Positions 6,819 to 17,978 of a DNA stretch of 64,000 nucleotides are shown one piece after another. This DNA is from Rhynchopus sp. YZ270_cl-10 (lineage: Eukaryota > Euglenozoa > Diplonemea > Diplonemida > Diplonemidae). The position numbers and the translations under genes are program-made. Below the pieces are notes generated by a model, which did no database searches, was not told where the DNA came from, and was given only the letters and a program-made list of their open reading frames with translations. Every line of letters begins with the position of its first letter. Position 1 is the first letter of the stretch. The stretch covers positions 744,001-808,000 of the forward strand of contig OZ037871.1 of the NCBI GenBank assembly GCA_964035575.1, given 5' to 3'.

Positions 6819-9800
6819 ATGCCCTCAGCAGGAGATGTGTGGACACTCGGCAGCCCTGCGCGAGGTGCCCCTGGATGCGAGCCCCAGCGGGGGTACCAAA
6901 TACAAGACGACGTGGAGCTTGCGGCGGCTTTCCCGGAAGTGGGGGTCTCGTTCTGGTTTCGATTCGGGGAAGGGGAAGGGGATGACGGTGCAGGAGCCCC
7001 CACCGGCACCACGCACACCAAGGTGCCGCAGTGCATGGTGAGGATGCACAACGCAGACGGCGTTTCAGCAGAGATGACCACCGGGCGTGGCGTGCACACA
7101 GGAGACCACAGCAACTACCTTTCTGTCCTCATCCGCGACAGCTCCGGCAACGTCGCCGAGGCTGCCACCTACGCCGCCATCCGCGACGGACGCTGGCACT
7201 TCGTCCGCTGGCGCCTCTCCTCCGAATCTCGCGCATTCAAACTCGAAATCGACGACTCCCCCATGATCCTCAAACACACCACCATCCCCTCCATCATCTC
7301 CTACACCAAACACCGTGCCGACGGCCTCCCCCCACCCCCCATGACCGTCGACTTCGGCTTCCACTCTGCAGCATCCATGAAACCCATTTCCGGTGTCATC
7401 TCCGAAATCCGCCTCGTACAACTCCCTACACCACAGCATCCTAGCATCAGGGTCTTGCGGCAATACTATTTGGAAGGAGAGGCTCCGTTTAGAGATCTCG
7501 CACCACCTTTGTCTCCAGCAGTACCTTCTGGGATGGGGCCTGCGTTGCATGCAGTGGGAGAAGGGCATGAATTGTTAAGCATGGATCTTCCTGTAGCCAG
7601 GCTGTTTATGGATGGATACAGCAGTGCCATCTGTATGGGCAGCCGTTTCTGTGATGTTGGCAAATCTATTGGGTTGTGTACATGGAAGTTTCACCTTTCC
7701 TCTGCCACACCCAAACAGCAAACGCTCTGTGATATTAAGGGGTTGGGCGCGCAGAGGTTTATTATCATTTTGAATAGCAATTCACATGGCAACTTCAACC
7801 TGGATCGGATATGGGTTCGCCTGACTGATATTGACGGAATGTCCTTTGATGCTGTAGGTGTGCACAATATTAGTACCGGGAAGTGGCACCACCTCGTTGT
7901 GAGCATCAACATCGAGAACAAACAGAGCCCCATCAGCCTGCAGGTGGACGACAACAAGCTCCTATTCGACACCGCTGTTGAAGGGTCGCAGGACACACTC
8001 AGATCCTTTGGCGCCTTTGAAACGATGCTGCTTGGCTGTGCATTGGAAGGCTGCCCTGTAGCACAGTCCTTTCGAGGGTTCATCCAAAGCCTTGACATCG
8101 AAGCAGAGCGGGACTTCCGAATCTGCTTTGATGAGAGCAGAGGGAACACTTCATGCGATCTGGTATCAGGAATGCCGATTGCGTTGATTTGCCCGTTGTG
8201 GAGACGGAATAAGGAGGTGAGTGCGGTGCTGAACCTCGACCGTGGCGGGCATGTTTTATTCTCGGACACAAATTTTGGTGAGCAAGCTGCCGAAAACTTT
8301 AGCCTCCAACTCTGGCTCTCTACCACAAACAAAGCGCATCAAACACTCTGTTCTGCCTTCACCGCAAAGAACTTCGAAGTGAAAGCTGATGACGGCACAC
8401 TCCAAAACCCCTACGCAGGCATCACCTGCTTCTCCATAGACCTCAACTACGTAGATGGCGGCGCCGAAGTCTCCAAAAGCACCCTCAAAATCACAGACCT
8501 CGACGGCCGCATCCTAGAGGTGGTCTTCAACACCACAGGCCTCTGCGATGGAAAGTGGCATTACTTTTGTTTGTCTGTCATTTGTTCCAAGAAAGGGATT
8601 GTTGAGGTACAGATCGACGGCGCCAACGTTGCAACCACAAAGCGGATCTGCGAGCAGCCACACAACTTTGGGAAATGGTCCAAACTTCTCGTTGGAGCAA
8701 CATATTCACAAGGAGAGCTACGGTCGTTCTTTTCGGGGGATATTTGCGAGCTTCGCCTTCTCCAAAACCAACGCCTCTTTGCGTACTGGCCTATGAACCA
8801 AGGAGCTGGTCTCGCCATCATGGATGAGGTAGGTCAGGCACACGGCAAACCAATCATGTGTACATGGAAGCCCCCCACCGCTCCCTTCCGCCGCACCCAC
8901 CTCTACCTCAATAGCAACGCCTGTGTCGTGCTGGAACCCCCCAAGCAGCTATGGGAGTCTCTCTCTAAGAACCGAGGCGCCTCGATAGAAGCCTGCATCC
9001 TCGCAGTCAGCTCCGAATCACAGTCAACCCTCTTTTCCCTTGCAGACTCTCGGTCAGGGCAATCCCTCACGGTCGCGCTCAACACAGATGCGTTGTGTTG
9101 CCCATCTGAAGCTACCCTTTCCTTTCGTCTCAAAGATGCCTACGGAAACGGCCTTCTCGCCCACGCAAAAAACCTTCACATATTTGACGGCACATTCCAT
9201 CACATCACCTGGCGTGTCCCCTATGGTGTGGCTACAGGGTTGGCGGTGCAGCTTATCATTGATGGTGTGATGATACCTACGGCAGATCTCTTTGTTCGTG
9301 GCGCTGTGTTAAAGGGCCTCCGTGCAACAGACCATCCTCTCATTTTAGGAGCACTGTGCCGGCCTTCGGTGATTGCAGGGGTGACAGACTGTTATGAAGG
9401 GTTCCTCTCCTTTGTGCGGGTCTGGGGTGGTGAAGACGCAGAGCTTCTCTTGGATATGCCTCTCAACGATGGACTCACCTCCGCAGGCATTGTATCCGAT
9501 TTGAGTCAAAACCGGAATCTAGGTCATCTTCGAGGAACCGTCTGGATGCCACTAAACGCGACTGAAGGCCCAACCACCATACCAAGCTTTCAAGGCGTCG
9601 ACAGCTGCATGAACCTTGGTACTCTAGGGGAAACAGGACAGTTTTTGGAATGCCTTACCATCGATATGTGGCTGCAAATCACCCAAGAAGATGAAAAGCG
9701 GGTCGCACCAGATGCATCCGGACGATGCTGTAATCGTACCACCCAGCCAGATCTGTTGCCTGCGAAGACATCGGGTATTATTGGGGGGTTTGATGGTAGG

Positions 9801-11027
9801 GGGTTAGGGTTTGCGATCTGCTTCGATCTGGAAACGGAAAAGGCGATTCTGGTGTTGCGAGATCTAGACAACAAACGGCTGGTGGTGGAGGCGGGGGGGG
9901 AGCTGCGGGACTCTGTGTGGCACCGTTTGACGGTCGAGATTCTTTCTGCACAGCGTGGTGAAGTGAAGCTATATGTCGATGGGCATTCAAAGCCGGTCAC
10001 AGTATTGGAAGCAGAACATCCGTCTCGGTTTGCGGAGTTTGAGTCCGACATCTACCTAGGTGGTGTCAGCACGCCTGTCGGCTTGATCCGCCCCTTCAGC
10101 GGCTTCATCCAAAACCTTCGTATCCTCACCCACACCTACTCCGTCCAAGGTCATTGGCCCCTCCGCAACAACGCCCTCGACACCTCAGGCAATGAAAACC
10201 ACGCCCGCAACGTAAACACCAAATACAAACTCGTAGACTGGGACGGCACCGAGCCATCCTCGATTGTCTACTTCGGGAGCGAGCACCTCGCAACAATGAA
10301 GCAACGGGAGGTGTCCCGCTCTGCGGTGTGTGAATGTTCTTCGTGGGATCCAAAAGACCCCGGGTTCCGTCCAGTGTATGTCCTCCGCCCCCTGAACGAC
10401 CCGGGTGTAGGGTGGAAGGCATCCGGCCCGGCCCCGCAGTGGGTCGAGCTGGACTTTGGGCGGACCCCGGAAGGGGAGGTTTCGTTCTCGCTGACGGGAG
10501 TGAATTTGGTGTTTTCGTCGGATTCACCTGGGATTTTGCATTTTGAGGTGCACGCAGGAGACAATGAGACAATGGTGCTGCTCTGTCGCCGCAAGGTGTT
10601 CATTGAGAATAAGGCGGCAGTACATTGCCGCTGTGCACCTATCATGGAAAATGTAACACGGGTGAGGGTGATTGTTGCTGAGAGCCCTTCAGTGCCGGCA
10701 TGCCATAGGGTTAAATGCTTGGGCTATTCAGACGATGCCGAGACCGCAGTGGAGGGGTGCAAGGTCGAACACAAGGTTGTGGAACGTCTGCGCAGCAGGC
10801 AACGTGTCGCAGACCTTCTCTCTGAGGTGCATATCCGCACGCTTTTTAATTCCCTCGGACGCAGCGATGTGGACGACACTGTCAGTGCAGAGAGTGCAAA
10901 GACAGCGCTGGAAGGGCTCAACGTGGTGCAAGACGTCACAGCAGTCCCATCCGCTGTTGTCTCAGAGAAAGGACGGGTTTCGTACGACGCTTTCTGCCAG
11001 GCAGTCTTGAAGCTATTATCATGGTAA
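6819..11027 (+). CDS. Large LamG-repeat protein with discoidin-like C-terminal region
   Basis: A 1402-residue protein with about five concanavalin A-like/LamG domains (roughly residues 25-200, 265-430, 475-660, 700-880 and 930-1130). Each is marked by a strand of the form W-H-hydrophobic followed by V-D/I-D-G (for example KWHHLVV and VWHRLTV). Residues about 1190-1300 resemble a discoidin (F5/8 type C) domain, with QWVELDFG and a closing VTRVRVIVAES. The last 90 residues look like weak EF-hand-type helices. Such proteins usually bind glycans or matrix outside the cell. No membrane helix is visible. An in-frame stretch at 6480-6806, ended by one stop 12 bases before this start, begins with a good signal-peptide pattern (MARLFSLLTVLHALPLLW). 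An upstream exon removing that stop is possible, but I found no GTATG donor. Confidence 0.8.
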   Translation: MPSAGDVWTLGSPARGAPGCEPQRGYQIQDDVELAAAFPEVGVSFWFRFGEGEGDDGAGAPTGTTHTKVPQCMVRMHNADGVSAEMTTGRGVHTGDHSNYLSVLIRDSSGNVAEAATYAAIRDGRWHFVRWRLSSESRAFKLEIDDSPMILKHTTIPSIISYTKHRADGLPPPPMTVDFGFHSAASMKPISGVISEIRLVQLPTPQHPSIRVLRQYYLEGEAPFRDLAPPLSPAVPSGMGPALHAVGEGHELLSMDLPVARLFMDGYSSAICMGSRFCDVGKSIGLCTWKFHLSSATPKQQTLCDIKGLGAQRFIIILNSNSHGNFNLDRIWVRLTDIDGMSFDAVGVHNISTGKWHHLVVSINIENKQSPISLQVDDNKLLFDTAVEGSQDTLRSFGAFETMLLGCALEGCPVAQSFRGFIQSLDIEAERDFRICFDESRGNTSCDLVSGMPIALICPLWRRNKEVSAVLNLDRGGHVLFSDTNFGEQAAENFSLQLWLSTTNKAHQTLCSAFTAKNFEVKADDGTLQNPYAGITCFSIDLNYVDGGAEVSKSTLKITDLDGRILEVVFNTTGLCDGKWHYFCLSVICSKKGIVEVQIDGANVATTKRICEQPHNFGKWSKLLVGATYSQGELRSFFSGDICELRLLQNQRLFAYWPMNQGAGLAIMDEVGQAHGKPIMCTWKPPTAPFRRTHLYLNSNACVVLEPPKQLWESLSKNRGASIEACILAVSSESQSTLFSLADSRSGQSLTVALNTDALCCPSEATLSFRLKDAYGNGLLAHAKNLHIFDGTFHHITWRVPYGVATGLAVQLIIDGVMIPTADLFVRGAVLKGLRATDHPLILGALCRPSVIAGVTDCYEGFLSFVRVWGGEDAELLLDMPLNDGLTSAGIVSDLSQNRNLGHLRGTVWMPLNATEGPTTIPSFQGVDSCMNLGTLGETGQFLECLTIDMWLQITQEDEKRVAPDASGRCCNRTTQPDLLPAKTSGIIGGFDGRGLGFAICFDLETEKAILVLRDLDNKRLVVEAGGELRDSVWHRLTVEILSAQRGEVKLYVDGHSKPVTVLEAEHPSRFAEFESDIYLGGVSTPVGLIRPFSGFIQNLRILTHTYSVQGHWPLRNNALDTSGNENHARNVNTKYKLVDWDGTEPSSIVYFGSEHLATMKQREVSRSAVCECSSWDPKDPGFRPVYVLRPLNDPGVGWKASGPAPQWVELDFGRTPEGEVSFSLTGVNLVFSSDSPGILHFEVHAGDNETMVLLCRRKVFIENKAAVHCRCAPIMENVTRVRVIVAESPSVPACHRVKCLGYSDDAETAVEGCKVEHKVVERLRSRQRVADLLSEVHIRTLFNSLGRSDVDDTVSAESAKTALEGLNVVQDVTAVPSAVVSEKGRVSYDAFCQAVLKLLSW

Positions 11028-11661
11028 GGCTCACGTAGGATCTGGCATTCTGAAAAGACTGTCAAAATCCTTTGGGAAAATGGGGAAGGAATCCCTGGAT
11101 GTGAGTTGTAAGGGAAAAGGTGTAGATTCGTCTTACAAATGCTGTTCTTTTCTTTTCAGATGTAAACCACGAAATGGGAGGTAGGACTGCATGGTTGGGT
11201 GTCCACCCACGGTACACCCAGTCATTGTACCAAGGCACACTGTTCACGAAGTCAAATTTTTTATTATTCAAAACGAACCAAATAGAGATTGAGCGAGCGG
11301 CAACTTCACCAGCTGCTCTCACTCTATCCCGCTCCCACACAACCCTTAGCCAAAAGGCGCTTTGCGAGATAAGATAACCCCTCCCCCAATAAGCCCCTCG
11401 ACCTGCAATATTTACATATGTAGACACCACCTAATACCTCCCCCCCCGCGTTGGGTGCACATTAAGCAACCAGACAAATGAAACAAAAACCCTCCACCAC
11501 CCCCCTCCTCGTTGCCTCCTCTGCCCCTCTCTCCTCCTTCACCTCGCCCTCCTTCTCAACCTAGCAACACAACCCCAGGCACACCACATCGCTCCTACAC
11601 GCGAATGCAATATTCGTTTTTGACCAAAATAGATTAGTGTCTCCTGACCCCACCCCACACA
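11028..11661. other. Intergenic, no feature recognised
   Basis: AT-rich to C-rich spacer between the LamG and metacaspase-like genes. It includes a TTTTCTTTTCAG tract at about 11148-11159 that could serve as a splice acceptor. I see no coding region or repeat family member. Confidence 0.4.
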
Positions 11662-14600
11662 ATGCAACACGCCATCCGTGACTTCAGCCCTATCCGGGAG
11701 GTGCCTGTCGGGATGTCTACATTCAATACTGGGGCGAGGTTGGTGCCTGGTGTTGCGGCAATGCATCAACGTGTACCTCTTGGCGATGTTCCCATAGAAA
11801 ACGCGCAGATATCTCCTCGTCGAAAGTCGACGAGCCCTGCATTTGATAATTATGTGAATCGTTTGATTGATACCCACCTTGATATGGGCCATCCTCAGCA
11901 GTTTATCACACAGAAGGTGAGCCGGGAGTTGTACCACCATAAGCTGAACCAGAAGGGGCGGAGACAGCAGTCGAATTCTCCTGCGTTTTCTCGGTCATCT
12001 CTTCCGCTTGCGACATCGCAGGGGTATCGTGTAGACGACCCCCCTGCATTGGACCGCCCACGGAATATGGTAGGTGTGAGCAGTGTGGCACACCAAAGCG
12101 GCATCAGCCACGACGCTGTCGGAAACATCCTTGACGCTCAGATCGACCGCTGGTCTGCACCCGGCAGCGTTCCCCAGGGCAAATCCTTTGACAACACCCT
12201 TCAGAGCAGCTTCGATTTTGTACAGGACCGCTTTTCTGAGGTCGAAAAACAATCGATGCATCCGTCTTCAAGAATGTCATTAGCGTTAGGTGGGGATGAA
12301 GGGGGTTTCCCGGAGTCGCAGCAACTTCATTCGCAGCACCAATCACACCATCAGCCACAACTTCATTCACAGCATCAATCGCATCATCAGCTGCAACAAC
12401 ACTCACAACAACAGGGACAGCCACAGCAGGGTCAACAACACCAACAACAACAACAACAACAGGGACAGCCAGAGACGGAGCTGGCTTCCCATGCGTCATC
12501 ACTGCAGCAGCCGCATGGTGGGAGGAGGGTGTCAGGGCTTCCTGAGGATGGGCGCGACAATAACAACAACAACAACAACACCACCAACTCAAACAACCCA
12601 AACAACCCAAACAACAACAACAACAATTCTTACAACCCAAACGGCGCCACCGCCAACACCAACCCAAATAACACCAACCCCTCTGCCTCTGCCTCTGCCT
12701 CCGCACGCCCCGGCTCTCCGAACAAATCTCTCTTCGACGACCTCCCCGCACACCCCTCTGCCGTGTCACAGCACACCGCAGCGCCAGCCCCTTCCATGGT
12801 CTCCGCCTCCTTGGGCCAAACGCAGAAGTCCGACCGGCCGAACCCTTATGTCAGCCACAACAGCCGACGCAGTTCTGGGACTGAGGGTGTGGAGGATGGT
12901 GGTGGTGGTGGTGGTCTTGGCGTGACCCACAACACAGAGGCCAGCGAGATGCAGGCGCCACTGCCGCCGAGGAACCCTTTGAACCCGAGCTCTGTTGGAG
13001 GTGGGGGTGGGCGGCCTGCACCGACCCTGGGGGGGTCGTTTAATACACCAATGGCGCAGGGGGGGAATAAGGTGGATACGATGCCGCAGAGGGGGAGGCA
13101 GTCGCCACCTGCCTCGCTTGCGAGTGGGAGGAACAGTGGGTTGGGGTCCTCGCAGTTTCCCTTGGTGAATAAGACGCTGACGCTGTCGTCACCGCCAGGG
13201 CCTAATAGACCGATCAGTCTTCCGCAGCCGCCGGTTGCCCCGGTGGTTCCTGGGGGTGGGAGGTTGCCCCCTTCGCCGGGAAGGGTGTCTCCAGTGCCTG
13301 GTGGCATGGTGGTGCCTCGTGTATCGCCGCCGCCGTCGCCGCTACCGTCGCCCAGGCCAGGGCCGGCGACACCGCGTGGTGCGTTTACCTTTCCGGAGTC
13401 GAGTCTGACGGTGAATAGAATTCCCGATGGGCCGCCTGCAGTGTATAGGAACAATCCGTTGTTCACGCATGGCACGACGTTCAGTATAGATGATGTGCAG
13501 TCGGGGGTGCCTGTGCAGAATTCGTCGAAGGCGCAGTGGCAGAAGGAGAGGCTCCAGCATTTGGAGCGAAAACGACAGGCGCACCGTATGCAGAGCAACC
13601 AGCCAATGGAGGTGCAGCCGATGCAGCAAGGTGTGCAGTACCCAGGCGTGCAGATGCAGATGCAGATGCACCCAAGCATGCAGATGCACTCTGGGGCAGG
13701 GATGCAGCCGCACCCCATGATGTACGCGAACCACATCCCCCCGCCGTACCTCACGAACCCCCCGGCTGGGTTCGGGCCGTACTCCGCATACCCGTCGTAC
13801 CTAGACAGCAACCCTGTCTTCGCAGCACGCAGCACCGCACCCATGATGGACGTGCCCCCAACATCGCCGATGCTCAGCTCCGGGCTGCAGCTCTCCCCAC
13901 GACGCAACCTTACACAGAACACCTCGGGACGTCCGGTTAGCCCTCGCGTTATTACTAGCATTTTGGATCAGGAACTTGAGATGGATCGGAAGAAGATTCG
14001 GTCTCCATTTGTGGAGGATGTGGACACGACGTACATGCATCCTTTGGAGCTGCCGAACGACGAGATGCCGGTTATTCCTGAATCGCAGGTGTTGCGGGCG
14101 AAGACAAAACGGTTTGACTTCTTGCAGCACCCTGGTGCACCACTGATGCTGAACCTGCTTGCGCTCAAGGGCCTCGAGTACGGGAAGAACCACGAAGACG
14201 ATCGTCTCATCGAAGCATACATGACACAGCCCCTCCTCAACGCATCCCACTGGATGCAGGTCGGCACCTACATGACAAAGTACGGCAAAGACGGCGACCC
14301 TGTCGAGCGCTACTTCTTCATCAAAGAGGTCATGGACCCATACACAGGGCACAAAGTACCACGGTTCTGCCATGCCAAAAAGAGCGACAGCATTTCCTTT
14401 ACCACGGGGGTATGGCTTTTTTTGATTCACAGGAAATTCCTCTTGACCAACTGTGATGATGCCCTGCGTCCGCTGATAAACGGAGAGGCGTTTTGCACTT
14501 TTCAACTTATCTTTGGTAGAGGTGCTTCGCATTATATAGGATGTTTCTGGAGATTGTTGTACATTTTTTTTGTGACGTTTTCAGGGTTTCCGCCAGGATT

Positions 14601-16666
14601 TGGGGTTTCAGGAATTGGGGGGGACCATCAAAAAGACCCCCCCAAATTTTTTTTTTCTCCCCGCAAAAGCGGTCGTCGCGCGCTTCGCGCGCGACTCCCT
14701 GCAGGCCACAGAGTGGAGAGGCGAAGGGTGAACCAGGTTTGATAGCAGCCATGTCAAGCTTCACAGCTGTGTTGTCTGGTAGAGGTGGTTCGTTTGGAGG
14801 TCGGGGGTGGAAGCTTAACAAGGTAAGGGTCTTGTGAGAGTGGAGAGTGATGGTGTTTGCTTTTTCTATTGTATGGTGCTACAGTCATTACAGTGCTGCA
14901 GTGGGAACATGTAATAACTACCCGTCGCTTGCACCGAAGCCTCCTGAGAAAAAGGGGCAATGCACGGAAGTATATCTCGATGGAAGTATATCAATATCAC
15001 ATAGCTTGCAACACAGCGCCGCAGGCGCACGGTACGCTACTTTTACCCTTTTTAAAAAAGATTGCGCCATCCCCCTTCTCTTCCACTTCTTTTGACACAG
15101 CGAGCCAAATGCTCGGCACGGTGGGGTCGCATGACCACGGGGGGTCATCTACAACCTCCAAAACCCCATTTTTCTTGGGGGGGTCCATGGTCCCCCCCAA
15201 ACCCCTGTAAAAATCCGGATTTTTCTGGGAAAAATATTGGGGGGGACCATGGTCCCCCCCCGGTCCCCCTTGGCGGAAACCCTGGTTTTAAGATTGAGCT
15301 GCAGAACTAAATTTACTCTTTTTTTTCCCCTTCTTTTCAGGAAGCATTGATCGACCTTGTAGACGTCGAACGCGGTATCGGAAACGAAATCTTTACCAGC
15401 AGCCGCGACCGCAACGGTGGCGACGAATGGATCAAAGGCGTCCGCATTGGGAACAAACGCCGCCTTGTCAGCAGCAGGGGGTGCTTTGCACTCATCTTCC
15501 GCATCCCACCTACCGCCAAATCAACCGAGACCATGTACAAGGCTACCGGCTTGGTATGCACCACAACCTTTTTAATTCAAAACATTCAAAATCCCCAGAT
15601 GTCACTGAAGCCGGACACCTTTTCCGCATGGGTACCTGCCTTTGAGGCGATTCGCAGCATTGTGAACAAACGCATGCAGATGCCATCACGCAATGCCACC
15701 TCGCAGAACCACTTTTCTGGACAGCAGGCTGCTCCTGCACAACCGGTTCGTCCGGTTACCGTTAAGATTCCTCCGGGCAATGGGTTTAGCGCAGGAGGGT
15801 TGCAGCCGGCAGCGCCGGCAAGCATTAAGCAAGCCCCTGTAGAGGCTCAGAGTACGGCAGAACGGACGGAAACATTGCAGTCAGGGAGCAGCGGGAAGAA
15901 GGCCTTGGTGATTGCGGTGTCGTATCAGCAGGATGGGGAGGTCTTGAAGAATGCGCATACTGCCGCTACGACAATGGGGAACTTCTTGCGTCGTCGTGAA
16001 GGTTGGAAGGACTGCGCTTTGCACATCATGCAAGACTCGTCGAATACAAACATCCAATCCACCCAATACCCCTCCAAGGTCAACATGCTCAGCGAAATGA
16101 AATGGCTCACCAGCGACCCCAACACCCAAACCATCCTCTGCTACATCGGCCACGGCAGCCAACTCGCTGGAGGTGGTACAGACTGTTTGGTCCCAGCGGA
16201 CCATAAAACGGCGGGGGTGATTATGCAGGATGAAGTGCATGCAGCGCTGCTTGCAGGGATGCAACCATCAACACGACTGACATGCGTTTTTGATGTTCAC
16301 AAAGGGTCGGGATCTTATTTGGTATGCAAATTTTTTTTTTGAGAAAAACAAAATCAAAATGTCTATCAGAATGTCCCGCATACGTTGTCGCAAAGACCAG
16401 GGCAGTCGCCTCAAAGTGCAGACTCAGAAACCGCAAGCAACCAGAATGTGATTGTCGTATCTTGCTCGCGAGGTGACCCTGTACCCCCTGCCGCATTGGG
16501 AGGAATAGCGACCGGGTTTGTTGCAGGGTATTCCAGGGTGAAGGATCCACAGGCGGGCAAAGTGCTGCAGGCGATCACCGATGTTACACAGAGAAATGGA
16601 TTCCAGCATGCTGTCCAGATCAGCAGCACAAAGGCAATCACCCAAACTACCCCATTGGAACTCTAG
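11662..16666 (+). CDS. Catalytically inactive metacaspase-like protein with PH-like domain, four exons
   Basis: Exons 11662-14409, 15341-15553, 15599-16321 and 16370-16666 give about 1326 residues; all junctions are phase 0. The first 750 residues are low-complexity Q/H, N and P-rich sequence. Residues about 810-1010 look like a PH domain (WMQVGTYMTKYG at the start, a closing helix with FSAWVPAFEAI). The caspase fold starts near 1085 with KKALVIAVSY. The catalytic histidine is present (CYIGHGSQ, for the usual YSGHG). The cysteine motif DSCHSGS is replaced by DVHKGSGS, so the nucleophile is missing. Kinetoplastids are known to keep inactive metacaspases of this kind. It may act as a scaffold or regulator, which is inference. 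Exon 1 runs into intron 1, which contains a transposon-like insertion. Confidence 0.8.
12301..12680 (+). repeat. Low-complexity CAA/CAC/AAC tracts coding Q/H and N runs
   Basis: Codon repeats encode Gln/His-rich and then Asn-rich tracts in the prodomain of the metacaspase-like protein. Such tracts vary in length by slippage and can drive aggregation. Confidence 0.7.
14460..14510 (+). repeat. H3 element fragment inside intron 1
   Basis: Matches the 3' half of the H3 family (GCCCTGCGTCCG, then GAGGCGTTTTGCAC, then TCAACTT) seen in full at 41949-42038. It lies in intron 1 of the metacaspase-like gene. Confidence 0.5.
14582..15284. mobile_element. Non-autonomous DNA transposon with CAGGGTTTCCGCCA ends, in an intron
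   Basis: The left end CAGGGTTTCCGCCA is matched by the inverted right end TGGCGGAAACCCTG. Both sides are flanked by GTTTT, a possible 5-bp target duplication. The 703-bp interior has a perfect GC hairpin (14676-14696, GTCGCGCGC with its complement), runs of G and C that pair with each other, and no coding capacity. Parts match 55119-55326 and the element at 46676-48993 in inverted orientation. It sits wholly inside intron 1 (14410-15340), so splicing should remove it. Confidence 0.75.
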
Positions 16667-17522
16667 TATTTGGCTTTTTTTTTTGTCGTTTTTATTAGAA
16701 AGTGAGGGCTATTGTAGAAAATATATGATTTTTTTTTGGGAAAATTTCCAAAAAGAGAGGAAAAAAAAGAGGGATATTGCCAATTGCTCAGATTGCGAAT
16801 TCGTATGCAAAAACAAAACAGTACAACGGTATAACGGTGTACGACCCTTTATTCATTTCAAGGTGACTAAGCACAACCTTTTCTTGATGAAGAAAAGGTT
16901 GTGCCTGCATCAATAACTTCAATTTCTTTATTCAAAAAAAATTTTTTTTTGTACAGCGTCTACATCCACTGCAGTTTTAAAATAAGATTTTATACCTCAG
17001 CGAGGTATCGCCATCTTTCAAACCTTTTTTGTTTCTTTATTTTCCATTTAGATGTTGTGTTCCATGGGACTACTCATCTTCCGAGCTATATTTTTTTGCG
17101 CACTGCAAAAAAAAAGCATCCATCTCTAAGTTTTTTCCCCCTCTATTTTACCTCCTTTTTTACCCCAATAGTTTCTCTGTTTCGTGTACTCCATTTCCAT
17201 TCTAGATGACCCCCCGTCCTCCTTCTCCCCCTCTCCCATTCCCTGATTAGAAATAAAATGCTTCACCCCCCGACACCCCAAAATTTTACTTTTTACTGTA
17301 CCCCCTCCTCCTCCTCCTCTCCAATATCCTCCCCACAGCATCTCTAGGAAAAATAAATAAATTCCCCTTTCTTTTCCTCTCGTACACTACCTTTTACTCA
17401 TTTCTTTTCTTTTCTCTGACTCATTTTTTTTTTTTTGATGTGAGCTTTGCTGCTGCTTCTTTTGCTTTTCTTTATTAACTTTTGATTTTTTTTTAAATTT
17501 GCAAAACAATTTTTTTTAAAAA
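16666..17522. other. AT-rich intergenic region
   Basis: T-rich spacer between the metacaspase-like gene and the small membrane-protein gene. Apart from the H1 hairpin at 16862 I see only homopolymer runs and pyrimidine tracts (17130-17420). Confidence 0.4.
16862..16911 (+). other. H1 hairpin with extended perfect 15-bp inner stem
   Basis: GGTGACTAA opens as in other H1 members, but the inner stem is GCACAACCTTTTCTT with its exact complement around a GATG loop. CATC (16908-16911) closes against GGTG. The family outer bases are kept while the inner stem is replaced by another perfectly paired one. Confidence 0.6.
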
Positions 17523-17978
17523 ATGGCAGAACGGAGTGATTCTGCTGCACAGCCAGGGAGACATCGTAAGGCAAGCACACCGATGCAGGTTTCGAGAAGT
17601 GTGTCGCAAGCATCTGTACGGCAACAGATTATTGCCCCAGCAGGGCGTTCAGAGGCAGTGTTGCAACGGCACCCTGCGTTAAGAGTAATGGTGATCATTT
17701 CCTGTGCTTTGTTACTTAGTGTTCTACAAAAGATTGATGACGGGTCATTCGATATGTCTCTCTTCTCAGGAAATTTTGGTGGCACTTCAACCGCCCCCAC
17801 CCCTGCCACCGCTATACCAGCAGAACCCACCTCCGCGCCAAAAAAGACTATACTCAAAACCGATCTGAACCCCAGCAAACCAGAGGAAATACTAGAACCA
17901 AACCGGGTGAAGCCGAAGCCACCTCTTACACCACCACCACCTCCTCCAACCGCCAAACCAAAAGGGAAACACTCATAA
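17523..17978 (+). CDS. Small single-pass membrane protein, function unknown
   Basis: A 151-residue protein I do not recognise. The N-terminal 50 residues are Ser/Arg/Gln-rich. Residues about 54-70 (LRVMVIISCALLLSVL) form one membrane helix. The rest is Pro/Ala/Thr-rich with a basic, proline-rich end (TPPPPPPTAKPKGK). No signal peptide is visible, so it is probably a signal-anchor protein. It follows the metacaspase-like gene by 860 bases on the same strand. Moderate confidence that it is a real gene rests on the membrane helix and codon-like composition. Confidence 0.55.
   Translation: MAERSDSAAQPGRHRKASTPMQVSRSVSQASVRQQIIAPAGRSEAVLQRHPALRVMVIISCALLLSVLQKIDDGSFDMSLFSGNFGGTSTAPTPATAIPAEPTSAPKKTILKTDLNPSKPEEILEPNRVKPKPPLTPPPPPPTAKPKGKHS

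Noticed and set aside
17392-17403. CCTTTTACTCA resembling the Giardia RNA-processing motif
   Set aside because: Single occurrence in a pyrimidine-rich spacer with no small RNA next to it.
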